Shown here piece after piece: positions 25,511 to 35,026 of a stretch of 64,000 nt of DNA. How positions within the stretch are numbered: position 1 is the first letter of the stretch; every line of letters starts with the position of its first letter. Where the stretch lies: NCBI GenBank assembly GCA_026399755.1, contig JAPLQI010000123.1:54301-118300 (forward strand). The letters are read 5' to 3'. Source of the DNA: Pseudomonadota bacterium. GTDB lineage: Bacteria; Pseudomonadota; Gammaproteobacteria; Burkholderiales; Chitinibacteraceae. The translations under genes were made by a program, and so were the position numbers. Below the pieces are notes generated by a model that ran no database searches, was not told the DNA's origin, and worked only from the letters and a program-made list of their open reading frames with translations.

Positions 25511-27214
25511 CTAATCACTTGCGGCACTTTGTAAACTTGCCGCGAGTAATACTCGGTTTCTGCCAGAGCGTTTAGCGGCATACAAAGCCTTATCTGCCTC
25601 TGCGAGCAAAACTGGCAGCTCGGCCATACATTGAGGATAGGCCGCAATCCCCGCTGAGAAGGTAAGTTGAAACGTACATTGCTCCAGATGAATTTTTTGT
25701 TCTGAAAAACGCTGACGAAACAGATCAATTACTTCAAATGCTTGATCTGCACTACAAGCAGGCAAAAGTAAGAGCCATTCTTCCCCACCATAACGAATGC
25801 AGTAATCTCCTGTTCGCTGCCATTGCTGCCAAAATAGGGTAAATGCCCGCAAAGCAGCGTCACCACCCGCATGGCCATAGCGATCATTGATCTGCTTAAA
25901 ATGATCAAAATCAATTAGTACTAATGAAATAGGCTGCTTGGTTCTTGTGGCATGGGCTAGCTCGTATTGGGCGACTTCTTCTAGAAAGCGCCGGTTATAA
26001 GCTCCGGTTAAAGAATCACGAATTGCTTCTTCACGTAATTTTAGCTGCAGTTGTTGATTTTCATTTAATTGCTCTTCTAATACTCTTAGCGCTTTTTGTA
26101 ATTCCAGCTCGACTAAGATTCGAGCCGTTACATTATGTAAAACCAATAAACGAACTGATGCCGAGGCGGGCACAAAGGTTTGGCTAAATTCAAAATATTG
26201 ACCTTGCCACTCTAAATTTTTACCGTCTGCCGTTTTAATCCATTGATCTAATAAAGGCCAACGGCTAATTGAAATACCAATTAAATCATCATCAGCATGA
26301 CCAAGTAATAGTTGAAATGCCGATTTATTTGCATCAATAATCCTGTTTTGCTCATCTAATAAAAGAATAGGATCGATCAAAGAATCAATGAGTAAATTAC
26401 GAGCAACAGGTACTAGGTCAAATAAGTTAGCTCTCCACATTAAATATGCAAAGATATGGCATGTAAGCAGCAATAAAAATGGAGTGGGGTCGAAATCAAA
26501 TAGGGTCCAATATCCTGTGATATAGCCTAAATTAGCAATCCATGGCAATAAAGATGCGATTAGAAAAGACCAATAGTGTCGGCGATATAAGCGTGCAGCC
26601 CGAGCCAAACTTAAAATTGTGATTGAAAGTACGCTTAGCATTAATAAGTACAAATAAAATGCTGAAGAATAGAAAACCCAGCCCGGGTTATAACGAAGTT
26701 GAGCACCAAAAGCATCAGATAGCGGTAGATAGCTGCGATATAAGCCGTGATGCAAAGTATCTGTTACGGCGAGTAGGATTAAAATAATTGAGGGCAATAC
26801 ACAGAGCCAGTTGGCTTTAAGCCTAATCTGCCCTTGCCAGCCATAAAGATAACGCAAAGCAAACACGGCCCAGTAACTGGGCATCGCAATAATGGCAGGC
26901 CAAGTCCACCTCGCAAACATTGCCTTATTTTCTACACCAATTACTGTAATTTCTAGTACGACAAACAAACACCACCAGCAAAGCGATAGCCACATTCCGA
27001 CAAAAGCACTTCGACCCGCAAAAGTAGGCCGAGTCTGTACCCAAATGCCCATCAAAGCAGCAAATACAGTGCCTGTTAGCATCAAGCTAGCAGGAAAACT
27101 CCATATCCAACTATGCATTTCACTACGACCGTTCAGGGGATCAGGAAGCATACCACTGCAAAAATATGCTAAGCATAATAAGTTTAAAGTAAGTAAATGG
27201 CTAGGTAAATTCAA
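25511..27214 (-). CDS. Membrane-bound diguanylate cyclase (7TM-PAS-GGDEF)
   Basis: A 567-residue signalling enzyme that should make cyclic di-GMP. Residues about 5-240 contain seven or eight transmembrane helices, resembling the histidine-kinase N-terminal 7TM sensor module. A PAS-like domain follows (about 280-370, PILLLDEQNRIIDANKSAFQLLLG), then a short coiled coil and the GGDEF domain (DSLTGAYNRRFLEE, IDFDHFKQINDRYGH). The catalytic signature is GGEEW (476-480) instead of GGDEF/GGEEF; RTGD at 467-470 is the product-inhibition I-site. The start is a TTG at 27214, immediately after an in-frame stop; ATGs at codons 22 and 33 are alternatives. Confidence 0.88.
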   Translation of the reverse strand: MNLPSHLLTLNLLCLAYFCSGMLPDPLNGRSEMHSWIWSFPASLMLTGTVFAALMGIWVQTRPTFAGRSAFVGMWLSLCWWCLFVVLEITVIGVENKAMFARWTWPAIIAMPSYWAVFALRYLYGWQGQIRLKANWLCVLPSIILILLAVTDTLHHGLYRSYLPLSDAFGAQLRYNPGWVFYSSAFYLYLLMLSVLSITILSLARAARLYRRHYWSFLIASLLPWIANLGYITGYWTLFDFDPTPFLLLLTCHIFAYLMWRANLFDLVPVARNLLIDSLIDPILLLDEQNRIIDANKSAFQLLLGHADDDLIGISISRWPLLDQWIKTADGKNLEWQGQYFEFSQTFVPASASVRLLVLHNVTARILVELELQKALRVLEEQLNENQQLQLKLREEAIRDSLTGAYNRRFLEEVAQYELAHATRTKQPISLVLIDFDHFKQINDRYGHAGGDAALRAFTLFWQQWQRTGDYCIRYGGEEWLLLLPACSADQAFEVIDLFRQRFSEQKIHLEQCTFQLTFSAGIAAYPQCMAELPVLLAEADKALYAAKRSGRNRVLLAASLQSAASD

Positions 27215-27249
27215 TTACTTTCATTCATAAATATAACGATGAAAGTAAT
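27214..27249. promoter_or_regulatory. Inverted repeat at the start of the diguanylate cyclase gene
   Basis: ATTACTTTCAT (27214-27224) and ATGAAAGTAAT (27239-27249) are perfect 11-base arms separated by 14 bases. It touches the TTG start of the minus-strand cyclase and lies about 100 bp before the carbonic anhydrase ATG, so it could be an operator shared by the divergent genes. No known regulator consensus is assigned. Confidence 0.5.
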
Positions 27250-27347
27250 GATTTATTGCTTTGAACTATTTCGCGTCATTTATTTTAGAGCACACGCAGC
27301 AGGTAATGACGTATAACTATTAGTGGAAAAATCACAAAGGAATAAAG

Positions 27348-28076
27348 ATGAAATCACGTCAATTCATTCGGCCTCTAGCGTTATCACTGATGCTGGCTTC
27401 CGCCCTAACATATGCATCCGATGAACATGATGGCTCCGTAAAATCTGAGCCCTATGTCGTTGGTAAAACGATGAGTAAAGCAATACAAGCCAGCATTACA
27501 CCAAGTGCTGCTCTGGATATTTTAAAAGCAGGTAATCAACGCTTTGCCAGCAATAAATCAATCAAGCGTAATTACAAAAAACAAGTGATGCAAACAGGCT
27601 TAGGCCAGTATCCCTTTGCCAGCGTAGTTTCATGTATTGATTCTCGCTCTGCTCCGGAATTGGTATTTGATCAGGGGATTGGTGATTTATTTACCGCCCG
27701 TGTGGCTGGTAATACGGTGAACGAAGACATCTTAGGCAGCCTAGAGTACGCAGCCAAAGTTGCTGGCTCACGCGTGATTGTTGTGCTGGGGCATAGCCAA
27801 TGCGGCGCAATCAAAGGGGCTTGTGATGATGTGAAACTGGGTAACCTGACGGGCTTGATCGATAAATTAAAACCGGCAGTAGACGCCACTAAAACAGATG
27901 GCGAGCGCAACTCTAAAAACCATGAATTTGTGCAAAAAGTGGCGGATGAAAATGTACATCTCACCGTGCAGAAAATTCGCGATATGAGCCCGATTTTGAA
28001 AGAAATGGAAGAGCAAGGAAAAATCAAAATTGTTGGCGCTATGTATGACGTAGGCACCGGCAAGGTGGATTGGTAA
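27348..28076 (+). CDS. Periplasmic beta-class carbonic anhydrase
   Basis: A 242-residue zinc enzyme that interconverts carbon dioxide and bicarbonate. A signal peptide (about 1-23, LALSLMLASALTYAS) predicts export to the periplasm. Zinc ligands are Cys96, His149 and Cys152, with the catalytic dyad Asp98-Arg100 in CIDSRSAPE and GHSQCGAIKG. The arrangement matches beta carbonic anhydrases. An AAAGGA ribosome-binding site precedes the ATG. Periplasmic beta enzymes are known in other betaproteobacteria and may help CO2 handling or pH control. It is divergent from the diguanylate cyclase gene. Confidence 0.93.
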   Translation: MKSRQFIRPLALSLMLASALTYASDEHDGSVKSEPYVVGKTMSKAIQASITPSAALDILKAGNQRFASNKSIKRNYKKQVMQTGLGQYPFASVVSCIDSRSAPELVFDQGIGDLFTARVAGNTVNEDILGSLEYAAKVAGSRVIVVLGHSQCGAIKGACDDVKLGNLTGLIDKLKPAVDATKTDGERNSKNHEFVQKVADENVHLTVQKIRDMSPILKEMEEQGKIKIVGAMYDVGTGKVDW

Positions 28077-28316
28077 GACACTTCATTGTTAATTTTTTAT
28101 TGATTTAAAAGATATGGGGAGGCCAGGCTTGGCGCTCCCCGTATTTTATTTCCACACTTAACTCGGTAATCTAAAAAGATCTTCCTCAGCATTACTTAGC
28201 AAATAACGCTACCGCTCAGGGAAAATTTTTACATATCCTTATGAAAAACAAGCAATTTTTTGATTGAGCCGCTGTAAATCTGCGACAATGCGCGATTAGT
28301 ATTGCTCATCAAAGCC

Positions 28317-30476
28317 ATGAATCCCGCTCCTACTGCTATTTCTGTTCTGCCCGCCGGTGTCTTCCCCCGCAAACCCGCTCCCTTCCTGCCTATGAGTCGT
28401 GCCGAAATGGACCTACTCGGTTGGGATGAGTGCGACATTATTCTGGTAACGGGTGACGCTTATATCGATCATCCCAGCTTTGGGATGGCCTTGATTGGCC
28501 GCCTGCTCGAAGCGCAGGGGCTGCGGATCGGGATTATTTGTCAGCCTGACTGGTTGTCCGCTGACGAATTCAAAACGCTGGGTAAGCCTAGGCTGTTTTT
28601 TGGCGTGACAGCGGGCAATATGGATTCGATGATTAACCGCTATACCGCCGATAAAAAGCCACGTTCCGACGATGCTTATACTGCGGGTGGTATGGGTGGC
28701 AAGCGGCCAGATCGGGCGGTTACCGTTTATTCGCAGCGCTGCCGTGAGGCTTATCCCGGCGTGCAGATTATGATAGGCGGGATTGAAGCCAGCTTGCGCC
28801 GGATTGCTCAGTACGATTACTGGAGCGATAAAGTTCGCCAATCGGCACTGATTTATTCCAAGGCCGATATTCTCTTATTCGGCAATGCCGAACGCGCCTT
28901 GGTCGAAGTCGCCCAGCGCTCAGCTGCGGGCGAAAAGCTCAAAGATATGCGCGACATTCGCGGCACCGCTTTTATGACGCCGCAAGGCTGGTTGCCCGAA
29001 GGCTGGGCGGAGTTGGACTCCACCACGGTAGATACCCCCGGCCGTATCGACCGTCACATCAGCCCCTATGAAATGCTGCCGGAAAAGTCTGAAAAAGATA
29101 TCACTCCAGCGAGCGACACCAAGGCGATTCGCCTGATCAGCAAGGCAGAGCGCATCGCCGCCAAGCAGGCCGATAGGCAACACACGGTGATCCGTATTCC
29201 GGCCTATGAAGCAGTGGCATTTGATCCTGTGCTGTACGCCCACGCCAGCCGCACCCTGCATTTAGAATCCAACCCCGGCAATGCCCGCGCCATGGTGCAG
29301 CAGCATGGCTCCCGTGATGTATGGATTAACCCGCCGCCGATCCCGCTGACCACGCCTGAGATGGATTATATTTTTGGTCAGTATTACGCCCGCAACCCGC
29401 ATCCAAGCTATGGAAAAGCACATATTCCGGCTTGGGAAATGATCCGCTTCTCGATTAACATCATGCGTGGCTGTTTTGGCGGCTGTACTTTCTGCTCGAT
29501 TACCGAGCATGAAGGGCGGATTATCCAAAGCCGCTCGGAAGAATCGATCCTGCAAGAAATCGTCGATATCCGCGATAAAACCACCGGTTTTAAAGGCCAT
29601 ATTTCTGATCTGGGCGGCCCGACTGCGAATATGTATCGCCTGTCGTGCAAAGACCCCAAAATCGAATCATCCTGTAGACGCTTAAGCTGCGTTTACCCAG
29701 GTATTTGCGAAAATCTAAACACCGATCATGCGCCGCTAATTCAGCTTTATAAGAAAGCTCGCAAAATTGATGGCGTAAAGCGCATCACCATTGGCTCGGG
29801 CGTGCGTTACGATATTGCGGTGGAGTCCCCAGAGTATGTAAAAGAACTGGCAACCCACCATGTATCAGGCTATTTAAAAATTGCCCCAGAGCATACCGAA
29901 GAAGGGCCTTTATCTAAGATGATGAAGCCGGGCATCGGCACGTTTGAGCGCTTTCGCGAGATGTTTGATTATTACTCCGAGCAAGCGGGCAAAAAGCAGA
30001 GCTTGATTCCTTACTTTATTGCCGCCCACCCCGGCACCAGCGATGAAGATATGCTCAACCTTGCGCTATGGCTGAAGAAAAACGACTTCCAGCCTGATCA
30101 AGTGCAAGCCTTTACGCCTACGCCCATGGCGATGGCCACCACCATGTGGCATACCCGCCGCAATCCACTCAGAAAGCTGGCACGCAGCTCAGAGAAAGTC
30201 GATGTGATCCGCGATGGCCATCGCCGCAAGGTTCATAAAGCCTTCTTGCGCTATCACGATTCAGATAACTGGCCTATCCTGCGCGAAGCACTGATCGCCA
30301 TGGGGCGTGCGGATCTAATCGGCAACACGCCTAAGCATCTGATCCCCGCGCAACAACCTGGCGAGAAGTTTGTGCACGAAAAAAACAATGTCATGGTTCG
30401 CCGTACAGATAAGCCAAAAGGCAAAAAAACCTTCGGCAGAAGCCGTGATGCGGCGGCTCAAGGTTCTAAAAAATAA
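28317..30476 (+). CDS. YgiQ-family (UPF0313) radical SAM protein
   Basis: A 719-residue protein of the YgiQ family. An N-terminal domain (about 1-300) resembles the corrinoid-binding-like region of the family and is followed by a radical SAM core with the iron-sulfur cysteines Cys386, Cys390 and Cys393 in [18 protein letters not shown]. The C-terminal segment ([11 protein letters not shown]) is basic and disordered. The biochemical activity of YgiQ proteins is not established, though they resemble enzymes that modify RNA or small molecules. The ATG at 28317 is chosen; a TTG five codons earlier is also open. The 240-bp gap upstream shows no clear promoter. Confidence 0.93.
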   Translation: MNPAPTAISVLPAGVFPRKPAPFLPMSRAEMDLLGWDECDIILVTGDAYIDHPSFGMALIGRLLEAQGLRIGIICQPDWLSADEFKTLGKPRLFFGVTAGNMDSMINRYTADKKPRSDDAYTAGGMGGKRPDRAVTVYSQRCREAYPGVQIMIGGIEASLRRIAQYDYWSDKVRQSALIYSKADILLFGNAERALVEVAQRSAAGEKLKDMRDIRGTAFMTPQGWLPEGWAELDSTTVDTPGRIDRHISPYEMLPEKSEKDITPASDTKAIRLISKAERIAAKQADRQHTVIRIPAYEAVAFDPVLYAHASRTLHLESNPGNARAMVQQHGSRDVWINPPPIPLTTPEMDYIFGQYYARNPHPSYGKAHIPAWEMIRFSINIMRGCFGGCTFCSITEHEGRIIQSRSEESILQEIVDIRDKTTGFKGHISDLGGPTANMYRLSCKDPKIESSCRRLSCVYPGICENLNTDHAPLIQLYKKARKIDGVKRITIGSGVRYDIAVESPEYVKELATHHVSGYLKIAPEHTEEGPLSKMMKPGIGTFERFREMFDYYSEQAGKKQSLIPYFIAAHPGTSDEDMLNLALWLKKNDFQPDQVQAFTPTPMAMATTMWHTRRNPLRKLARSSEKVDVIRDGHRRKVHKAFLRYHDSDNWPILREALIAMGRADLIGNTPKHLIPAQQPGEKFVHEKNNVMVRRTDKPKGKKTFGRSRDAAAQGSKK

Positions 30477-30493
30477 GTTGGAAAAAAACGCTT

Positions 30494-30736
30494 AGGGTGG
30501 GCACGTTTTTGTGCCCACAATGCGTATCACCAAAGCCAACGACATACATTGCATCTTTTGTAGGGCGGGTGAAGCCCCCAGACTTTGCAACAATATGTTG
30601 CGAAAACGGCGGGTTTCACGCGCCCTACGATGATTTAATGCTTGTAAACGAGTCGTCGTCTCAGACAAATAGCTAACTTGATGGGCATAGGGCAGGCTTT
30701 TGTGCCCATTTGTGGGCACAAAAGCCTGCCCACCCT
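30494..30736. repeat. Nested palindromic repeat cluster
   Basis: Three hairpins fill the gap between the radical SAM gene and slyX. GTGGGCAC (30497-30504) pairs with GTGCCCAC (30511-30518). GTAGGGCGGGTGAA (30560-30573) faces TTTCACGCGCCCTAC (30614-30628) around an inner GCAACA/TGTTGC. A perfect 19-bp pair follows: GGGCAGGCTTTTGTGCCCA (30690-30708) with its complement at 30713-30731. AGGGTGGGCA at the left edge also complements TGCCCACCCT at the right edge (30727-30736). Confidence 0.85.
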
Positions 30737-30758
30737 GCGTATTTATTGAGAGAAAACA

Positions 30759-30959
30759 ATGAATTTAGAAGACCGCATTACCGAGCTAGAAATCAAGCTT
30801 GCGTTGCAAGATGAGCTATTAGAAGAATTAAACCGCATCGTTGCGACTCAGCAGCAGCAGATGGATCAGGTGGTGAATGAATTACGCTGGTTGCAGCAGC
30901 AAGAACCAAGCGGCCCTGCACAAAAATCATTATTCGACGAAGTCCCTCCTCATTATTAA
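30759..30959 (+). CDS. slyX: SlyX family protein
   Basis: A 66-residue coiled-coil protein. The heptad pattern is strong in residues 1-47 (LEDRITELEIKLALQDELLEELNRIVATQQQQMDQV) and the family's hallmark C-terminal PPHY ends the protein. SlyX proteins are widespread in proteobacteria and their function is not established. The gene follows a repeat cluster with AGAGAAAACA before the ATG and precedes the carboxypeptidase gene by about 80 bp, perhaps in one transcript. Confidence 0.9.
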   Translation: MNLEDRITELEIKLALQDELLEELNRIVATQQQQMDQVVNELRWLQQQEPSGPAQKSLFDEVPPHY

Positions 30960-31036
30960 AAGCCGTATTGGTGGGCTTGCTCTAGATTGCAGGCACTGTT
31001 ATTTTGAAGAAAGAATTTTTCTTTTAGGGTGGCATT

Positions 31037-32170
31037 ATGCTAAAAATTTCTAGCCAGTTTGATTCTGGCGCGGTTGAAGTGGTCAGCTTGGCTGACGCTC
31101 AAAATATCCATTTGAATATCCGCAGCGATAACGCCTCGCCATTTAGCCAATGGTTTCACTTTCGCTTGCTCGGCGCAAAAGACCAAGACTGTGTGATCCA
31201 TTTTGATAATGCGTCCAGCAGCGCTTATCCAGATGGCTGGCCTGATTACAATGCCGTGGCCAGCTACGACACCGAAAACTGGTTCCGCGTGGCTAGTGAT
31301 TACGATGGCAAAACATTGCGTATCCATCATCACCCAGAGCGCGAATCGGTTTTCTATGCTTATTTCGAGCCGTACTCGTGGGAGCGTCATATGCGCCTCC
31401 TTGGCGAGGCGGTAGAGGCTTCACCACTTTGTGAATTGGTGCATCTGGGCAGTACCTTAGATGGCCGAGATATGGATTTGCTACGCGTGGGCGTGGAAAT
31501 GCCTGGCAAGAAAAAGATCTGGATTACGGCGCGTCAGCATCCGGGTGAAACGATGGCCGAGTGGTTTGTTGAAGGCTTGCTAGAAACATTGCTCGATCCG
31601 GAAAACAGCGTCGCTCGTGTGCTGCTCGAAAAAGCCGTGTTCTACATCGTGCCGAATATGAACCCAGACGGCAGCGTGCGCGGTAATTTGCGTACCAATG
31701 CAGCGGGTGCAAATCTGAACCGTGAATGGGCAACGCCAACGATGGAGCGCAGCCCAGAAGTATTCCTTGTGCGCCAGATGATGCTAGAAACCGGTATCGA
31801 TGCCTTCCTCGATGTGCACGGCGACGAAGCGATTCCGCATAATTTTGTGGCGGGGTGTGATGACAATACGTCTTTCTCCGCGCATCAAGCCAGCTTGCAA
31901 GACGCTTTTAAAGCCTCATGGCTTGCGACTTGTCCTGATTTCCAGACTGAATTTGGCTACGAAAAAGGCAAATTTGGCCCAGAAACACTGACGATAGGCA
32001 CTAACTGGGTGGGCGATGCCTTTGATTGCTTGGCTTACACCATCGAAATGCCATTTAAAGACACCGCCAAACGTCCATTGCCAGAAGTCGGCTGGAACGG
32101 TGAGCGTAGCCGCCAATTTGGCGCAAGCGTTTTGCTGCCATTGTTGGCGGTTGTGGATAAGTTAAGGTAA
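31037..32170 (+). CDS. M14-family zinc carboxypeptidase (cytosolic CCP-like)
   Basis: A 377-residue metallopeptidase that removes C-terminal amino acids. The N-terminal domain (about 1-115) is a beta sandwich typical of cytosolic carboxypeptidase-like members; the catalytic domain follows. Zinc ligands are His168 and Glu171 in RQHPGETMAEW and His261 in LDVHGDE. The substrate-binding NLNRE is at 227-231 and the catalytic Glu337 is in AYTIEMPF. No signal peptide is present, so it acts in the cytoplasm. The physiological substrate is unknown. The ATG follows GGGTGGCATT with a weak ribosome-binding site. Confidence 0.9.
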   Translation: MLKISSQFDSGAVEVVSLADAQNIHLNIRSDNASPFSQWFHFRLLGAKDQDCVIHFDNASSSAYPDGWPDYNAVASYDTENWFRVASDYDGKTLRIHHHPERESVFYAYFEPYSWERHMRLLGEAVEASPLCELVHLGSTLDGRDMDLLRVGVEMPGKKKIWITARQHPGETMAEWFVEGLLETLLDPENSVARVLLEKAVFYIVPNMNPDGSVRGNLRTNAAGANLNREWATPTMERSPEVFLVRQMMLETGIDAFLDVHGDEAIPHNFVAGCDDNTSFSAHQASLQDAFKASWLATCPDFQTEFGYEKGKFGPETLTIGTNWVGDAFDCLAYTIEMPFKDTAKRPLPEVGWNGERSRQFGASVLLPLLAVVDKLR

Positions 32171-32214
32171 TCAAATAAGAAGTGGGCACCGTGCCCACTT
32201 CTTAAGCTGAAGCT

Positions 32215-33246
32215 TTAAGCTGCAGCTAGTGCCATTTTCATCGCCGCAATCACTTTATCAATCTCTTCCTTGCCGATTTGCCAATGGCAAACAAATCGCC
32301 ATTGGCCATCCTCTGTGCCATTGGATTTAATGCCACTTTCGTTGAGATGCGCGATTAGCTTGGCTTCATCGATGGCTTTGCTGATTTCAAAAAACACCAT
32401 ATTGATTTGCAGCTGGTCGGTGCAAACGCGCACATCGGGTAGGCTGGCTAGCTGCTTGGCTAGATACTGTGCATTTTTGTGATCGTCGCCAAGGCGCTCG
32501 GTCATTTCTGTAAGCGCCAAAATGGCGGGAGCGGCAAGCACACCGGCTTGTCGCCAGCCGCCGCCTAGCAATTTACGTTTTTTGCGTGCGGTGGCAATAA
32601 ATGCAGTATCGCCCGCAAGGATAGAGCCAATCGGCGCGGCTAGCCCTTTGGATAAGCAGCACATCACGCTATCGGCATATTGGGTAATTTGTTTTACTTC
32701 GACGCCCAAGTGGGTGGCGGCGTTAAAGACCCGTGCGCCATCGAGGTGGACTTTTAGCCCCGCAGATTTTGCGGTTTCCCATACTTCTTGCATGGCGGCC
32801 AGCGGTATTACTCGGCCACTAGAATGGGCGTTTTCCATGCAGACGAGGCGAGTACGCGGTAGGTGGATATCGCCTTCGGGGCGAATGCGGCGGCGTACTT
32901 GCTCCGCGTCTAGCACGCCGTTTTGTGTGGGAATAGGGCGTAGATTGACGCCGGAAATCACCGCGGCCCCGCCGACTTCGTGCCATACAATATGGGAGTC
33001 TTCGCCCAAGATCACTTCATCGCCGCGCTCGCAGTGGGTAAAGAGCGCAAGCTGATTACCAAAGGTGCCTGTGGGCACAAACAGTGCAGCCTCAAAACCT
33101 AGTGTTGTCGCAGCAAGGCGCTCAAGCTCATTAACTGTGCTGTCATCGCCATAAACATCATCACCCACCACCGCATTCATCATGGCAGTGCGCATGGCAG
33201 GGGTAGGCTGGGTGACGGTATCACTACGCAGATCGATCCATTGCAT
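32215..33246 (-). CDS. ltaE: Low-specificity L-threonine aldolase
   Basis: A 343-residue PLP enzyme that splits L-threonine or allo-threonine into glycine and acetaldehyde. The start WIDLRSDTVTQPTPAMRTAM is diagnostic, followed by GDDVYGDD, VPTGTFGNQLALF, the CMENAHSSGRV segment, HLDGARVFNAA and the PLP lysine in CCLSKGLAAPIGS. A GGAG is 10 bases before the ATG at 33246. A longer frame runs to 33330 but crosses a palindrome and has no conserved sequence. The gene is alone between the convergent carboxypeptidase and the dsbA region. Confidence 0.93.
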   Translation of the reverse strand: MQWIDLRSDTVTQPTPAMRTAMMNAVVGDDVYGDDSTVNELERLAATTLGFEAALFVPTGTFGNQLALFTHCERGDEVILGEDSHIVWHEVGGAAVISGVNLRPIPTQNGVLDAEQVRRRIRPEGDIHLPRTRLVCMENAHSSGRVIPLAAMQEVWETAKSAGLKVHLDGARVFNAATHLGVEVKQITQYADSVMCCLSKGLAAPIGSILAGDTAFIATARKKRKLLGGGWRQAGVLAAPAILALTEMTERLGDDHKNAQYLAKQLASLPDVRVCTDQLQINMVFFEISKAIDEAKLIAHLNESGIKSNGTEDGQWRFVCHWQIGKEEIDKVIAAMKMALAAA

Positions 33247-33293
33247 GTTTAAAGCTCCATATAAGGTGAAATCGCGCCGGAGGCGCTGTTTGT

Positions 33294-33346
33294 CCCCCTC
33301 TCCCTTCGCTGAACGAGGTAAACCTCGCACGCAGAGGGAGAGGGTA
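33294..33346. repeat. Nested palindrome upstream of ltaE
   Basis: CCCTCTCCCT (33296-33305) pairs with AGGGAGAGGG (33335-33344), and within the loop GAGGT (33315-33319) pairs with ACCTC (33322-33326). It lies 50 bp upstream of the ltaE start. Similar CCCTCTCCC repeats are common dispersed palindromes in proteobacteria. Confidence 0.6.
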
Positions 33347-33431
33347 GCTAGTTACCATGATCGTTGGGGGATTGCACCGCATGAACAATCCATTATTTGA
33401 GTATGCCCTTTTGTGCTTAGATTTAGGGCGT

Positions 33432-33460
33432 AAAAAATGCCCCGATAAATTCTCGGGGCA
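33432..33460 (-). terminator. Rho-independent terminator of dsbA
   Basis: On the minus strand TGCCCCGA pairs perfectly with TCGGGGCA around a seven-base loop and is followed by six T. It begins 19 bp past the dsbA stop. Confidence 0.92.
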
Positions 33461-33478
33461 TGCATGCTGCGAATTGCC

Positions 33479-34141
33479 TTATTTCTTTTTAGGATTAGCC
33501 ACTGCAGGTTTATCTTTAGCGAGCAGCTCATTAATTACTTGAGTGATGGTGCCGTCTTCCTTGCCAAACATTGCTGGGCTGGTCACGTATTTGCCATTCA
33601 CTACAAACATGGGTACGCCATCAACTTGGTAATCGCGTGTCATTTGCGCCAGTTTATTCATATTGGCGCTGCTGCTAAATGAGTTGTATTGGGCTTTGAA
33701 TTTTTCTACATCGATGCCTTGTTTTTTAATCCAATCAAACAAGACATCTTCTTTACGTAATTCAATGCGATCTTTTTGTACTGCGGTCATTACGGCTAGC
33801 TGTTGCTTGCCTTCTAGACCCATGGCTTGTAGGGCGATAAAGATTTTAGCGTGGCCTTCCATATCGCTACGGCCTGGCCATGCAACGTGTATGCGGCGGA
33901 AATTAACATTGGCCGGTAATTTACTTGCCCAGTCTTCAACATAAGGGGCCACGGTAAAGCAGTGTGGGCAACCATACCAAAAGAATTCGATGACTTCGCT
34001 TTTGCCAGCAACTGCAACAGCTTGCGGCTTAGCCATTTTTTTATATTCAACACCTTCACGGATTTCGGCGTGGGCAAGGCTGGCCGCGAGCAGAGTGGTG
34101 CTAATGAGTAATCTTTTGAGCCAAGTATTTAACATACGCAA
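33479..34141 (-). CDS. dsbA: Thiol:disulfide interchange protein DsbA
   Basis: A 220-residue periplasmic oxidase that introduces disulfide bonds into exported proteins and is itself reoxidised by DsbB. The signal peptide (about 1-25, LLISTTLLAASLAHA) is followed by the thioredoxin fold with the active site Cys58-Pro-His-Cys61 in FFWYGCPHCF and the cis-proline loop VDGVPMFVVNGKYV. The C-terminus is lysine-rich (KPAVANPKKK). It follows the SPOR-domain gene by 11 bp in the same direction, and its own terminator ends the pair. The gene order SPOR-dsbA is known in Neisseriales. Confidence 0.95.
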   Translation of the reverse strand: MRMLNTWLKRLLISTTLLAASLAHAEIREGVEYKKMAKPQAVAVAGKSEVIEFFWYGCPHCFTVAPYVEDWASKLPANVNFRRIHVAWPGRSDMEGHAKIFIALQAMGLEGKQQLAVMTAVQKDRIELRKEDVLFDWIKKQGIDVEKFKAQYNSFSSSANMNKLAQMTRDYQVDGVPMFVVNGKYVTSPAMFGKEDGTITQVINELLAKDKPAVANPKKK

Positions 34142-34152
34142 GTCCTACCTTG

Positions 34153-34821
34153 TTATTTAACAACGGCGCTATCTACGCCATTAGCTTTTAGTTGTGAACG
34201 GGCATTATCTAGCTCATTGCTAGAATTAAATGGCCCAAGACGAACACGATGCCAAATCCCTTTGCCAGGAATATCACTGGTTTGGATTCTAGCTTCAACA
34301 CCAAGCAAGGCCAATTTTGCTTTTAGATTATCTGCATCTTGCTCATTTTGGAATGCGCCTATCTGTAAATATGCACCTTTAGGAACTTCAACTTTTACCG
34401 GAGGGCTAGCTTCTGGTTTTTTGGGCTCAGCAGGTTTGGCTACTTCGGCAGTTTTTTTGTCAGCAAGTTCCGGTAGCATTTTATAAAAATCAAAACGCTC
34501 GCCATTTTCACGATTAACTGCCGAGGCAACGGTGGGGGCGGGCGTTACGATGATCACATCATTTTTACCACCAGGAGATAAGACTTCTGGGGTAGAGGGT
34601 GGCAGCCCTACAGGTGCTGAAGATATGGCATCTGCGGGTGTTGTGCTGGCTTTTCCTGCAAAAGGATTGCCGCTGCGGTTTAAAAAAACAGCAACAGCAA
34701 CAGCAACCGCTACGCCACCAAATAAGCCGATGAGTAAGCCAGTGAGCAATGAACCACCGCCGCCGCTTTTGCTGCTGCTGGAATTATTGCTGCGTGTTAT
34801 TTTTTTCATGTCTCTGGACAT
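34153..34821 (-). CDS. SPOR-domain inner-membrane protein (FtsN-like)
   Basis: A 222-residue bitopic protein. A short cytoplasmic tail (about 1-22) precedes one transmembrane helix (24-46: LLTGLLIGLFGGVAVAVAVAVFL), a long Pro/Ala-rich linker, and a C-terminal SPOR domain (about 148-222: GAYLQIGAFQNEQDADNLKAKL, HRVRLGPFNSSNELDNARSQL). SPOR domains bind denuded septal peptidoglycan, so the protein should localise to the division site, as FtsN does. The cytoplasmic tail is poly-Ser/Lys. It is cotranscribed with dsbA; the gap to the divergent argH is 580 bp. Confidence 0.87.
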   Translation of the reverse strand: MSRDMKKITRSNNSSSSKSGGGGSLLTGLLIGLFGGVAVAVAVAVFLNRSGNPFAGKASTTPADAISSAPVGLPPSTPEVLSPGGKNDVIIVTPAPTVASAVNRENGERFDFYKMLPELADKKTAEVAKPAEPKKPEASPPVKVEVPKGAYLQIGAFQNEQDADNLKAKLALLGVEARIQTSDIPGKGIWHRVRLGPFNSSNELDNARSQLKANGVDSAVVK

Positions 34822-35026
34822 TGCTTACTTACTCTCCTGCGGCGTTTAACTGTATTCAATGACGACTTAAGTTGGGTATTGCTCTCATTTTTTGAGCATG
34901 AACAAAGCTGTGAACCGTATTGGGCACTCATGATGATTGTCCAACTTTTTATGCCATTTGGGCCATAAAAACGCCGCATTGCGTAGATGATTTGTTTTGT
35001 GTTTAAGTGTTTTATGATGGCGTAAA

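Noticed and set aside
32522..33055. 177-residue open frame opposite ltaE
   Set aside because: It lies entirely within a well-supported threonine aldolase gene on the opposite strand.
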